From assembly GCF_010499455.1 (NCBI RefSeq), contig NZ_JAAGOH010000005.1, positions 166,565-230,564 of the forward strand: a stretch of 64,000 nucleotides of DNA. Reading direction: 5' to 3'. The notes beneath the pieces were generated by a model. That model made no database searches, was not told where the DNA came from, and worked only from the letters and a program-made list of their open reading frames with translations. The stretch is from Ideonella livida. Its GTDB lineage: Bacteria > Pseudomonadota > Gammaproteobacteria > Burkholderiales > Burkholderiaceae_C. The position numbers and the translations under genes were made by a program. Positions 33,111-41,901 of the stretch are shown piece after piece; within the stretch, counting starts at the first letter, position 1, and each line of letters starts with the position of its first letter.

Positions 33111-35201
33111 TCAGGCCGGCAGCAGCCCGCGCTTGGCCAACAGGGGCTCCAGCGCCGGCAGACGGCCGCGGAACTCGCGGTAGGCCTGCTGCGGGTCCAG
33201 GGTGTCGCCGCTGGCGTAGACCAGCCGGTGCAGGCGCTCGGCCACCTCGGGGTGGTAGAGGTCGCCGGCCTCCTTGAAGGCCTCAAAGGCGTCGGCATCC
33301 AGCACCTCGGCCCACAGGTACACGTAGTAGCCGGCGGCATAGCCCGGGCCGGAGAACAGGTGCTGGAAGTGCAGCACACCGTGGCGCGGGGCCAGCACCG
33401 GGGGCATGCCCAGGCCCTGCAGCAGCTCGCGCTCGAAATCCTCCAGGGCCTCGGCTGCCGGGGGCTGGGGCAGGCGGTGCAGGGCCATGTCCACCAGGGC
33501 GCTGGCCAGGTAGGCGGTCAGGGTGAAGCCCTCACCCCAATGGCGGGCCCGCTGCAGGCCTTCCAGCAAGGCCAGCGGCAGGGGCTCACCGGTCTGCCAG
33601 TGGCGGGCATGGCGGCGCAGCAGCTCGGGATCGCTGGCCCAGTGCTCCAGCAGTTGCGACGGCAGCTCCACCCAGTCGCGCAGCACATTGGTGCCGGCCT
33701 GGGACGCATAGCGGGCCTGGGACAGCAGACCGTGCAGGCCATGGCCAAACTCGTGAAACAGCGTGCGCACGTCGTCAAAGGACAGCAGGCAGGGCTGACC
33801 GTCAACCCCCCGGGCGAAGTTGCTGGTGTTGAGCACCACCGCCTCGTCCACGCCGCGGTTGGCGCAGCGCAGCTGGAAGTCGGTCATCCAGGCCCCTGAC
33901 TGCTTGCCGGCGCGGGCATAGGGGTCCAGCAGGAACAGGCCGATGGCCTGGCCCTGGCGGTCACTCACCGTCCAGGCCTGCACGTCCGGATGCAACAGCG
34001 GCAGGTCGTGACGCGGCGCCAGGGTCAGGCCGAACAGCCGCTGCGCCACCTCGAACATGGCCGCCACCATGCCTGGCAAGGTGAAGTAGGGCTTGAGGGC
34101 CGACTCGTCCACCGCAAAGCGCTGTTGGCGGACCTTCTCGGACCAGTAGGCCCAGTCCCAGGGCTGCAAAGGGCCGGTGTCGCCGGCCTGGGCGCGGGCG
34201 GCCTCCAGCAGCGCCTGCTCGCGGGCCAGGGCCGGCAGCGCCCGCTGCCACATGGCCGTCAGCAGGTCCTGTGCCGACTGGGCCGAACCGGCCATGCTGT
34301 TGCCGGTGAGCTCGAAATCCGCATAGCAGGCATGGCCGTGCAGCGTGGCCAGTTCCTGGCGCAAGGCCAGCATGCGTGCGGCCACCGGCCGGTTGTCGGT
34401 GGTGCCGCGGCCGCCGCCCCGGCCGACAAAGGCGCGCCAAACCTGCTCGCGCAGGTCGCGCCGGTCGGAGAAGGCCAGGAAAGGCTCCACATGGGAGCGG
34501 CCCAGGGTCAGCAGGTGGCTGCCCTCGGGCAGGCCACGCTCCTGGGCCGCGGCGCGGGTGGCGTCACGGATGGCCGCCGGCAGGCCGGCCAGGTCGGCCT
34601 CGCCCTGCAGCGCCAGGCCAAAGGACGCCTCATCGGCCATCACGTTCTGCACGAACTGCGCGCCCAGCTCGGCCTCCTCCTGCAACAGGGCGGCGCAGCG
34701 CGCCTGGGCCGCCGGCGGCAGCCGGGCCCCGGCACGCAGGAAGTCGCCGTGCAGACGCTCCAGCAGGCGGCGCTGGTCTGGCGCCAGGGCCAGGTCTGCG
34801 CGCCGGGCATGCAGGGCATCCAGCCGCTGGAAGACGCCGGCGTGCGCCCCCACCCGGGCACGGTGGGCGGCGAGCGCACCGCTCATCTGCGCATGCACCG
34901 CATCCAGCGCCGGGCTGGCGGTGGCGGCGGCCAGCTGGCCCAGCAAGTGGTCCAGCCGGTCCAGCGCGTGACCGGCCCGGTCGAAGGCCGCCACGGTGTT
35001 GTCGAAGTCCGGGGCGGCCGCCTGTGTGGCCAGGGCGTCCAGGGCCAGCAGGTGGTCGGCCATGGCCTGTTCGAGCGCCGGCACAAAGTGGGCCGGCTCC
35101 AGACGGGAGAAGTCCGGCAGGTGGTAGGGCGCAGCGGTGGGTTGCAGCAACGGGTTGGCGCTGGACAGGGCCGCGGTCAGCGCGGCATCGGGATGACCCA
35201 T
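33111..35201 (-). CDS. M3 family metallopeptidase (Dcp/oligopeptidase A-like)
   Basis: A 696-residue zinc peptidase that degrades short peptides in the cytoplasm. The active site HEFGH is at 483-487 with the third ligand Glu512 (RDWVELPSQ). The sequence around it (RTLFHEFGHGLHGLLS, SGAWMTDF, FSGPGYAAGYYVYLWAEVLDAD) resembles peptidyl-dipeptidase Dcp as well as oligopeptidase A; I cannot separate the two by eye. The ATG at 35201 has AGGAG ten bases upstream; a start 14 codons earlier lacks that support. It is divergent from the oxidoreductase gene. Confidence 0.92.
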   Translation of the reverse strand: MGHPDAALTAALSSANPLLQPTAAPYHLPDFSRLEPAHFVPALEQAMADHLLALDALATQAAAPDFDNTVAAFDRAGHALDRLDHLLGQLAAATASPALDAVHAQMSGALAAHRARVGAHAGVFQRLDALHARRADLALAPDQRRLLERLHGDFLRAGARLPPAAQARCAALLQEEAELGAQFVQNVMADEASFGLALQGEADLAGLPAAIRDATRAAAQERGLPEGSHLLTLGRSHVEPFLAFSDRRDLREQVWRAFVGRGGGRGTTDNRPVAARMLALRQELATLHGHACYADFELTGNSMAGSAQSAQDLLTAMWQRALPALAREQALLEAARAQAGDTGPLQPWDWAYWSEKVRQQRFAVDESALKPYFTLPGMVAAMFEVAQRLFGLTLAPRHDLPLLHPDVQAWTVSDRQGQAIGLFLLDPYARAGKQSGAWMTDFQLRCANRGVDEAVVLNTSNFARGVDGQPCLLSFDDVRTLFHEFGHGLHGLLSQARYASQAGTNVLRDWVELPSQLLEHWASDPELLRRHARHWQTGEPLPLALLEGLQRARHWGEGFTLTAYLASALVDMALHRLPQPPAAEALEDFERELLQGLGMPPVLAPRHGVLHFQHLFSGPGYAAGYYVYLWAEVLDADAFEAFKEAGDLYHPEVAERLHRLVYASGDTLDPQQAYREFRGRLPALEPLLAKRGLLPA

Positions 35202-35386
35202 GGTCAGGTGTCTCCTGGGGGATGAGGCAAGAGCTTGTGGCATGACGCCGGCGGGCGCCCGCCCACCGGCCGGCCCGGCGGCCGACGCGGTGGCTGCATG
35301 GGCTGCCGCGTCGCCCGTGGGGGCGGTCCATCATGCCACCGGCCCCCTGTCACCACCGGGACAAGACCTGCTTGAGAATGAGGGGC

Positions 35387-36496
35387 ATGGTTTCCTCCCC
35401 CCTCCCCCTGCCGGACGCCGGCACCGCCCTGCGCGTGGGCCTCCTGGGCTATGGCTACGCCGGCCGCACCTTCCATGCGCCACTGCTGCGCACCACCCCT
35501 GGCCTGGCGCTGGTGGCGGTGGCCAGCCGCCAGCCCGCGCAGGTGCTGACCGACCTGGGCCCGCAGGTGACGGTGCATGCCGAGCCCGCTGCCCTGCTGG
35601 CCCGCGGCGACCTGGACCTGGTGGTGGTGGCCACGCCCAACGACACCCATGTGCCCCTGGCTGAAGCCGCGCTGCGCGCCGGCTGCGCGGTGGTGGTGGA
35701 CAAGCCCTTTGCACTGGACGCCAGGCAGGCCGAACCCCTGCTGGCCCTGGCCCGCCAACAGGGCAAGCTGCTGAGCGTGTTCCACAACCGGCGCTGGGAC
35801 GGTGATTTCCTCACCGCACAGGCGCTGCTGGCCAGCGGCCGGCTGGGCACGCTGCGCCACGCCCGCCTGCACTTTGACCGCTACCGCCCCACCGTGCGCG
35901 CCCGCTGGCGCGAGGCCGACGTGCCGGGCGGCGGCCTGTTCATCGACCTGATGCCGCACCTGCTGGACCAGGCGCTGCAGCTTTTTGGCACACCGCAGGC
36001 GCTGAGCGCCGACATCGCCCGCCTGCGCGAGGGTGGCCTGGCCGACGACCACGCCAGCGTGCAGCTGCGTTACGCCAACGGCCTGCGGGTAGCCCTGGGC
36101 GCCAGCATGCTCAGCGCCCTGCCCGGCCCCCGCTTTGAGCTGCAAGGCACCCACGGGGCGTGGCGCAGCTGGCCGTTAGACCCACAGGAAGACGCCCTGA
36201 AAGCCGGCCACCGCCCTGACCCCGCACAGCCGGCAGCCTGGGGCCAAACGCTGGAGCAAGGCGAACTGCTGCTGGCCCAACACCCCGACCAGCCTGACCG
36301 CCTGACCCACCAGCCTTGGCCCACCCAGGCCGGCCGCTACCCCGCGTACTACGCCGGCATCGCCGCCGCACTGCGCGGCCAAGGCCCCAACCCCGTGCCA
36401 GCCCAAGAGGCCCTGCAGGTCATGCAGCTGCTGGACCTGGCACGGCAGGCCGACCAAGCACGCCGCGAGCTGCCGGTGGACCTGCGCCCCACCTGA
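35387..36496 (+). CDS. Gfo/Idh/MocA family oxidoreductase
   Basis: A 369-residue NAD(P)-dependent oxidoreductase. The Rossmann motif is GLLGYGYAGRTFHAP, followed by VVATPNDTHVPLAEAAL and the family EKP-like DKPFAL with the catalytic Lys. The C-terminal alpha/beta domain has the FHNRRWDGDF and GGGLFIDLMPHLLDQAL segments that resemble the YdgJ/YhhX subgroup. Substrate unknown, probably a sugar or inositol derivative. The ATG at 35387 was preferred; an ATG at 35378 is possible. A GAGAAT hexamer ends 7 bases before the chosen start. Confidence 0.92.
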   Translation: MVSSPLPLPDAGTALRVGLLGYGYAGRTFHAPLLRTTPGLALVAVASRQPAQVLTDLGPQVTVHAEPAALLARGDLDLVVVATPNDTHVPLAEAALRAGCAVVVDKPFALDARQAEPLLALARQQGKLLSVFHNRRWDGDFLTAQALLASGRLGTLRHARLHFDRYRPTVRARWREADVPGGGLFIDLMPHLLDQALQLFGTPQALSADIARLREGGLADDHASVQLRYANGLRVALGASMLSALPGPRFELQGTHGAWRSWPLDPQEDALKAGHRPDPAQPAAWGQTLEQGELLLAQHPDQPDRLTHQPWPTQAGRYPAYYAGIAAALRGQGPNPVPAQEALQVMQLLDLARQADQARRELPVDLRPT

Positions 36497-36534
36497 ACCC
36501 CCGCATCGCCTGCCTCCCCCCCGGGAGCCATGCC

Positions 36535-36687
36535 ATGGCGCGCTACCTCATCTCGTTTGACGACGGGGCCATGGACCCCATCGCCGCCCCAGACCTGCCC
36601 GCCGTGGCCGACGCCACCCATGCCGTGGTGCGGCAGGCCAAGGCCGCCCGTGCCAGCCGGGTGGCGGGAAGAAGCACTTTGGGGTGA
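36535..36687 (+). pseudogene. truncated YciI-like gene (N-terminal fragment)
   Basis: A 50-codon frame begins MARYLISFDDGAMD and continues PDLPAVADATHAVVRQAKAA, which looks like the first 35 or so residues of a YCII-related protein of about 100 residues. After Ala-Ser-Arg the similarity-looking sequence stops and the frame ends at 36687. No continuation of the domain is seen in the other frames. I read it as a gene cut by an insertion or deletion with its right part lost. Assignment to the family is from remembered N-termini and should be treated as tentative. Confidence 0.5.
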
Positions 36688-36829
36688 AAGCCGGGCCTCG
36701 GCACCATTTTTAAAAGGGGCGTACGGATGGAAGACTGGGCCCCGCCGTCTTTGGACCAAGCCCATTGGGTAGGCGCCGCTGGGCGGCCCACCACGCCATG
36801 CGATTGTCAGGGCGGTTCATTCCGCGGGC
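36688..36829. other. non-coding remnant between two gene fragments
   Basis: This stretch has lower GC than its surroundings in places, with a run of Ts and As at 36710-36715. Read on the minus strand it gives a short frame including NRMAWWAAQRR and GPKTAGPSLPSVRPF that resembles nothing I can name. It probably marks the junction of past insertion or deletion events. Confidence 0.3.
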
Positions 36830-37042
36830 CTGCGCGAGGATCTGGCCCAGCGCTCGGCCAAACTCGAAGAAAAGACCGAGGCGCTGGCCATCCACCACGA
36901 CACCTTCAGCCGCAACACCCGCACCCAGCTCAAGCAGGTCTTTGATGCCCTGCGCGAGCTGATGACCCCGCCCAATCCGCCCTATCCACCGAAGCGGCCC
37001 ATCGGGTTTGTGACGCCCAAGGACAAAACCACCAAGCCCTGA
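36830..37042 (+). pseudogene. C-terminal fragment of an ORF6N/KilA-N-like phage protein
   Basis: A 70-codon open stretch without a credible start encodes a helical segment (LAQRSAKLEEKTEALAIHH), then RNTRTQLKQVFDALRELMTPP, a proline-rich turn and PKRPIGFVTPKDK before the stop at 37042. This matches the usual C-terminal end of ORF6N/KilA-N domain proteins found in prophages and islands. The N-terminal DNA-binding domain is missing. It is best read as a remnant of a deleted mobile region. Family assignment is from recall of the C-terminal pattern. Confidence 0.5.
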
Positions 37043-37086
37043 AGCCGCGCCACGCACCCTCGCACGCACGCACAGCCCGCAAGTCT

Positions 37087-37149
37087 GAGCGTCTCCCGAC
37101 GCTCCAGCGTCACCCCCAGCTTTTAGCGGCTGACGTGGGGTGGCTGGGG
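37087..37149. repeat. hairpin-rich non-coding element
   Basis: A perfect 7-bp stem GAGCGTC/GACGCTC with a 4-base loop (37087-37104) is followed by CCCCAGC (37114-37120) pairing with GCTGGGG (37143-37149). No coding potential is seen. It resembles REP-like intergenic elements and sits between the ORF6N fragment and the small gene of the toxin module. Confidence 0.4.
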
Positions 37150-37215
37150 CCCTTTGTTGTTCGATAGACAACTACGGGGAATGTTGGGATGCAAGACCTG
37201 ACCCCAATTTTTTGT

Positions 37216-37545
37216 TCAGTCGTTGGCGGACTTGTACAAGCGACGCAAGTCGTCATCAACACCGGAGGCCTTCGACAGCTTGCGGTTGGCTTCCAGCACC
37301 AGCATCTCAGCCTCTTCGAACTGGCCCTCGCGCACGAGCACCTCGGAGCGGTCTATCGCACCACGCACCACCTCGTACAGCCCGAGGTCTTCCAGGCCGT
37401 CTCGGATGGCCTCGACCTCCTCTTTGTAGCGGGGGTACCCGTGAGATAGGAGGAACTCATCAATACCCTCCTTGTACAGCCCGATGCCACCCTGCAATCC
37501 AGTCAGGGTGTGGAAGAACTGCTTCACAGCCTTTGCGCTTCTCAT
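37216..37545 (-). CDS. small acidic protein, candidate immunity protein of the upstream toxin
   Basis: A 109-residue protein with no domain I recognise. It is predicted mostly helical, with amphipathic stretches such as RYKEEVEAIRDGLEDLGLYEVV and 21 acidic against 16 basic residues, which suits a nuclease inhibitor. The ATG at 37545 is preceded by AAGGTGAGG, a strong Shine-Dalgarno; a GTG at 37554 would overlap the toxin stop by 4 bases. Position immediately 3' of the toxin, on the same strand and tightly coupled, is the standard place of an immunity gene. Function is inferred from this context only. Confidence 0.6.
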   Translation of the reverse strand: MRSAKAVKQFFHTLTGLQGGIGLYKEGIDEFLLSHGYPRYKEEVEAIRDGLEDLGLYEVVRGAIDRSEVLVREGQFEEAEMLVLEANRKLSKASGVDDDLRRLYKSAND

Positions 37546-37550
37546 GTGCC

Positions 37551-38912
37551 TCACCTTCCGAGCTTCACTTTGGGCGCAACTGGCAGATGAATCGGCACCA
37601 CGCCATAAGGCGTCGCTACCTTGCCCGCCGTTGAGCCCGTGTAGCGGTAGAAGTTCTCGAACTGGTGCGTCATGGTCTGCGCGTCCATCAACGAGGTCTT
37701 TCCATCAATCCAAGACCGGCGGCCAGGGCCAAGGTCGATGAACACGTCTGGCCTCACATACTGGCCGCTGCCTGTCATGTCGTATGCCCAGCGGTTCAAG
37801 CTGATGACCTGGCCCGGCCCCTCTAGCACGCCCAGCACTTGGTTGTAACTCACCCGTGCTCTCCTGGCGACATCATCAGCAAACAGTCCGACTTGAAGCT
37901 GCTTGGGCCTGTCGACTGGATAGGGCAATTTTCCGGCATCGAACAGCCTCTCGCCATTTGCGACAGCGCTCGCGAATGCCTTCTGGTACCGCTTTTCAAT
38001 CTGGTCCATGTACTGCTCGGGCGTCATCCGCTGATTGCCGATGGCCTTGATTTCGAAGTTGCGGTAGTCCAGCTCGACGACGCCTTGCTGCGCAAGGCCG
38101 ACCTTGCGCAGCGCATCCGAGTAGCGGTCAATCAAGTCACCCGTGTCGAAGCGCTGCGAGCCATCACCATAGATGCCACGCACCGCACCCAAGTCTTGAG
38201 GTGTTGGCATGACCCGCGGACCGAGCCGTGCACGCAACGCACCTTGAAGCTTCTCCAGCGCATTCATGCGCTCAGCTTCAGCCAGCATCGGCGCGATTTG
38301 CTTGATGTCGCGGTACGCCTCGGGTATCAGGCCCAGGGCGTCGGCGTTGCTCAGCGTGTCCAGCACCTCGGCCGAGCGGCGATTGGCGCTCATCGCGAAT
38401 GGAGTGCGAGTGCTGCCGCCCCCGGTACGCATCAGGCGTACACCACCAGCGCCGGCCAAGAGGTCGCCATCACCCCCGCCGAACTCCAGAGGGTCGCCGA
38501 AGTCATAGACAGGCTTCGTGCCCGTCACCTCCCAACGCCGCATCACATCGTCAGGGCTGAACACGGCCGGTCCCGCGAACAAGGGCGCGCCATCACGACC
38601 GCGCTGCATGAAACCGTCGGGGTCGCTCAGCGCCTTGCGAACCGCCGCGTCCTCGGCAAACGTGCGACCGAACACAGGGCTCAACACCTGCCCAGTCGAC
38701 GCTGCTCTTGGCCCATCCGCGAACAGGCCGAGGATGGCCGCCTTCTCGTCGGCCGAGACCGGCGGCGGCACGTTCAGCTCGGGCTGGCTCTGGCTTGCGA
38801 TGCTCTCCCCCAACGCATTGCCAAATGCAGTTGTCACCCGCCCCCGTCGTATCCACAGCGCCTCTCGCGCCTGTCTTGACGGGTGTTGGCGGGCAGCAGC
38901 CTGGGCATCCAT
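37551..38912 (-). CDS. orphan CDI/polymorphic toxin C-terminal region, putative PD-(D/E)XK nuclease
   Basis: A 453-residue frame. Its beginning, TTAFGNALGESIASQSQPE (about 27-45), looks like the internal region of filamentous-haemagglutinin/CdiA proteins just before the toxin part, yet no secretion or adhesin domain precedes it. The C-terminus has RPDVFIDLG (Pro388-Asp389) and WIDGKTS (Asp403-x-Lys405), a spacing that fits a PD-(D/E)XK nuclease core. No Shine-Dalgarno precedes the ATG at 38912. GC is visibly lower than in neighbouring genes. It starts 40 bases after the second glycosyltransferase and ends next to a candidate immunity gene. I consider it a displaced cdiA-CT/cdiI-like module; a DNase or RNase activity is inference. 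Confidence 0.6.
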   Translation of the reverse strand: MDAQAAARQHPSRQAREALWIRRGRVTTAFGNALGESIASQSQPELNVPPPVSADEKAAILGLFADGPRAASTGQVLSPVFGRTFAEDAAVRKALSDPDGFMQRGRDGAPLFAGPAVFSPDDVMRRWEVTGTKPVYDFGDPLEFGGGDGDLLAGAGGVRLMRTGGGSTRTPFAMSANRRSAEVLDTLSNADALGLIPEAYRDIKQIAPMLAEAERMNALEKLQGALRARLGPRVMPTPQDLGAVRGIYGDGSQRFDTGDLIDRYSDALRKVGLAQQGVVELDYRNFEIKAIGNQRMTPEQYMDQIEKRYQKAFASAVANGERLFDAGKLPYPVDRPKQLQVGLFADDVARRARVSYNQVLGVLEGPGQVISLNRWAYDMTGSGQYVRPDVFIDLGPGRRSWIDGKTSLMDAQTMTHQFENFYRYTGSTAGKVATPYGVVPIHLPVAPKVKLGR

Positions 38913-38952
38913 GGCCCAGCATGATGCCGGCCATGTCGTACCCCGCCAACCC

Positions 38953-40215
38953 TCACCCCGGCGGGATGTCCCCCGCCAGCATCTGGTCCACCAGCGCCAA
39001 CTGTTGGGGCAGGCAGACGCGGTGCAGGTCGTAGCGGGCTTGCACCAGGGCGCGGGCGCGTTGGCGCAGGGGGGCGTCGGCGGTGGGGTCGGCCAGGCTG
39101 CGGGCCACGCGGTCGGCCAGGGCGGCGGGGTCGAAGAAGTTGACCAGCCAGCCGGTGTCGCCGTGCTGGATGACCTCGTGCAGGGGGGCGGTGTCGCTGG
39201 CGATGACGGTGGTGTCCAGGCACATGGATTCGAGCAGGGACCAGGACAGCACGAAGGGATAGGTCAGGTACACATGCACGCGGCTGAGCTGCATGACCTG
39301 GAGGTAGGTGTCGTAGGGCACACGGCCCAGAAAGTGCACGCGGCGGCGGGCTTGGTTGTGGTCCAGGCGCCCGGCCACCTCGTTCAGGTAGCGGGACTTG
39401 TGGCTGCCTTCGGCCGGGGCGGCGCCGTAGGAGACGCCGTCGCCGCCGATGATGAGCACACGGGCCTGGGGGCGCTGGGCCAGGATGTCGGGCAGCGCGC
39501 GCATGAAGACGTGGTAGCCACGGCAGGGTTCCAGGTTGCGGTTGACGAAGGTGAGCACTTCGTCGCCACGGCGCAGGTCCACGGGCTGGCCGTCCAGGTC
39601 GGCCATCTGCAGCCGGGCAGCGGGGTCGGGGGTGAGGCGTGCGGTGTCCACGCCGTCGTGGATGACGCTGATGCGGCCGCGCTCGGGCGCGGGCACGGTG
39701 CTGCGCTGCCAGTGGGTGGGGCTCAGGCCCCAGTCCATCAGCGCCAGGTTCATGCGGTTGTTGGTGTTCTTGATGGCCAGGCGGCAGCGGGTGTCAAAGT
39801 CCACCCCGGCGAACTCGGGGTCAAAACCCACATCCTGTCCTTCAGCGCCGTAGAAGAACTCCACGTAGTGCAGTTGCCGGGCCTGGGGCCAAACCTCGCG
39901 CAGCAGCAGCGACTCCCCCCAGCCGGGGTGCACGCAGATGAGGTCCGGCTGCAGGCCTTGTTCTCGCAGGGCCAGGGCGGCGCGGGCCGCTGCCTCGGCG
40001 CGGATGACCTTGGTCTCGTAGTCGCCCACCCAGGGGTGCAGGCCCTTGGTGCTGCCCCGCCCCAGCCGGTAGCGGTGCAAGGTGACGCCGGCCGGCGCAT
40101 GGCCCTGGCCGTGCAGCGCCAGGGCATGCACGGTGTGGCCCTGGGCGGCCAGCGCCGGGGCCAGGTGCTTGTACTGGCCGGGAAAGTTCTGGTGGACGAA
40201 GAGGATGCAGGCCAT
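38953..40215 (-). CDS. glycosyltransferase family 4 protein (second in T1SS operon)
   Basis: A 420-residue GT-B-fold glycosyltransferase. The N-terminal half starts ACILFVHQNFPGQYKHLAPAL, a common start for this type, and has ICVHPGWGESLLLREVWP. The C-terminal nucleotide-sugar-binding half has EVLTFVNRNLEPCRGYHVF, LIIGGDGVSYG and SWSLLESMCLDTTVIASD. No membrane segment is seen, so it acts in the cytoplasm. It begins 12 bases after the first glycosyltransferase with a GAGG Shine-Dalgarno and is the last gene of the adhesin/secretion run. Donor and acceptor are unknown; adhesin glycosylation or a co-made glycan are both possible. Confidence 0.88.
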   Translation of the reverse strand: MACILFVHQNFPGQYKHLAPALAAQGHTVHALALHGQGHAPAGVTLHRYRLGRGSTKGLHPWVGDYETKVIRAEAAARAALALREQGLQPDLICVHPGWGESLLLREVWPQARQLHYVEFFYGAEGQDVGFDPEFAGVDFDTRCRLAIKNTNNRMNLALMDWGLSPTHWQRSTVPAPERGRISVIHDGVDTARLTPDPAARLQMADLDGQPVDLRRGDEVLTFVNRNLEPCRGYHVFMRALPDILAQRPQARVLIIGGDGVSYGAAPAEGSHKSRYLNEVAGRLDHNQARRRVHFLGRVPYDTYLQVMQLSRVHVYLTYPFVLSWSLLESMCLDTTVIASDTAPLHEVIQHGDTGWLVNFFDPAALADRVARSLADPTADAPLRQRARALVQARYDLHRVCLPQQLALVDQMLAGDIPPG

Positions 40216-40227
40216 GGACACCCGTCC

Positions 40228-41901
40228 TCACCACAGGAGCCAGCCGGCCTTGGCCAGCCAGACCAGGGCGCGGCGCAGCGTCATGGCCTGGGCGGGCTGG
40301 CCCGGGGCCAGCGCCGCGATCAGCGCGCCCACCCGCTGGGGCTGGCCGTTGCCCAGGCGCTCCAGCAGCGGGGCCACGCTGGCAGCTGGCGGGATGGCGG
40401 TGCCGGCAAAGCGGTGGCAGGCCAGAGCGCGCATGGCCTCGTACTCGGCCAGCGGCAGCGGGCGGGCCAGGCGCACGGCCAGGGTCTCGTCCAGGTGCTG
40501 GGTGGGGTACATGCTGAACAGGGTGAAGGGGTCCTGCCGGTCCACGGGGGTGTGCAGGGGCAGCGGGCCGGCCCAGTCGCTGGCGTGCTGGCGTTCTTCG
40601 TTCAGGCGGGCCCACAGCTCGCGGTAGCGGGCCATGACCACGGCCCAGTCGTACACGTGGCGGGCGCGGGCCCGACCGGCCTCGCCCAGGCGGCGGGCCA
40701 GGGCGGGGTCGTCCAGCAGGGCCAGCAGGCGCTGGGTGGCCTGGTCCACGTCCACGGCCACCAGCTCGCAGCTCTTGCCGCAGTAGAGGTCGTAACTGTC
40801 GGCGCCGGTGTCGTAGCGCAGCGCCAGCTCCTCGCCGTCGCCCGGGGGCGGCGTGAGGGTGCGGATGCGGTAGCCGTCCACGCCGTCGCGCACGGTGTCC
40901 TTGTAGCCGTCCCAGTCGCTCACCAGCACCGGCAGTCCGGCGGCCATGGCCTCGATGGGCGTCAGGCCGAAGGTTTCCTGGATGTTGTCGGAGAGTGAGC
41001 AGAACACATCGGCCGCGGCCCAGGCCTGATGACGGGCGTCGGGCAGGCGCCCGTCCAGGCGGTGGTGGGTGACGTGGGGCGCCAGCACGCGCTGGGCCTC
41101 GTCAAAGGCCTGTTCAATGTGTTCATTGGCGCACCAGCCGCACTGGATGAGGTGCAGGCGCCGGCCCGGCCGGGCGCGGGCGGCGCGCTCCATCATCTGC
41201 AGCATGGCCGCCGGGTGGGCCTTGGCGTGGAAGGACAGGCGGCCCAGGAAGAGCAGCACGGTGTCGCCCTCGGCCACACCGAGGGATTCACGGGCGGCGG
41301 CACGCTGCGCGGGGCTGAACTGGTAGTCGCCCACATGCACGCCCAGGGGGATGACGGGCAGCTGCGGCAGCTCGAAGCGGGTGGCGCCCAGGCGCCAGCG
41401 CAGGTAGTCGGCCTGCTGCTCCAGCAGGCGGCGGGCGGTCTCGCGCACGGCGTTGGAGGTGCAGATGAGCGCGTCCCAGGGCCGCACGGGCTGGGTGAGC
41501 AGGTCGGTCAGGCCCGACATGACCGCATGTGAGGCGGTGGTGTGAGTCACGCCGCACAGGCTGTAGGCGCGCTCGCCCACGCGGGCGCGGCGCCAGGCCA
41601 GCTCGCCAATGCCGGGGCTGGGCAGGTAGAGCACGCCACTGGCGGCCAGCTCGCCCACGGCCTCGGGCGCCACGGTGTGCACCGCGCCGGCCCAGCCGGC
41701 GTCCTTCAGGCTTTGGCGGGCGGCCGGGGCGTCCTGCGCGTTCAGCAGCAGCATCTGCACGCGGTCGGCCGTTTCGCTGGCCAGAAAGGCGCGCAAAAAC
41801 CCCTCGCCAGCCGCCTGCCGGCCCATCAGCTTGGCGCGGCGGGTGGTGTAGCTGTCGCTGCTGAAGGTGAGGGCGGCGGTGGCGTGGGGGCTGGGGCTCA
41901 T
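40228..41901 (-). CDS. glycosyltransferase family 4 protein (first in T1SS operon)
   Basis: A 557-residue glycosyltransferase with a GT4 C-terminal domain. VLLFLGRLSFHAKAHP opens the donor-binding half, and ETFGLTPIEAMAAGLPVLVSDWDG carries the EX7E motif. The N-terminal acceptor half has YSLCGVTHTTASHAVMSGL. A C-terminal extension of about 110 residues (after RELWARLNEE) is unusual and may dock a partner. The ATG overlaps the TolC-type stop (ATGA) and a GGAGAG Shine-Dalgarno is present, so it is clearly in the secretion operon. No signal peptide or membrane helix. Confidence 0.88.
   Translation of the reverse strand: MSPSPHATAALTFSSDSYTTRRAKLMGRQAAGEGFLRAFLASETADRVQMLLLNAQDAPAARQSLKDAGWAGAVHTVAPEAVGELAASGVLYLPSPGIGELAWRRARVGERAYSLCGVTHTTASHAVMSGLTDLLTQPVRPWDALICTSNAVRETARRLLEQQADYLRWRLGATRFELPQLPVIPLGVHVGDYQFSPAQRAAARESLGVAEGDTVLLFLGRLSFHAKAHPAAMLQMMERAARARPGRRLHLIQCGWCANEHIEQAFDEAQRVLAPHVTHHRLDGRLPDARHQAWAAADVFCSLSDNIQETFGLTPIEAMAAGLPVLVSDWDGYKDTVRDGVDGYRIRTLTPPPGDGEELALRYDTGADSYDLYCGKSCELVAVDVDQATQRLLALLDDPALARRLGEAGRARARHVYDWAVVMARYRELWARLNEERQHASDWAGPLPLHTPVDRQDPFTLFSMYPTQHLDETLAVRLARPLPLAEYEAMRALACHRFAGTAIPPAASVAPLLERLGNGQPQRVGALIAALAPGQPAQAMTLRRALVWLAKAGWLLW

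Noticed and set aside
37551..38912. Toxin as a cargo exported by the neighbouring type I system
   Set aside because: It has no RTX repeats or C-terminal T1SS signal, and its N-terminal part resembles two-partner-secretion haemagglutinins, so export by this T1SS is not supported.
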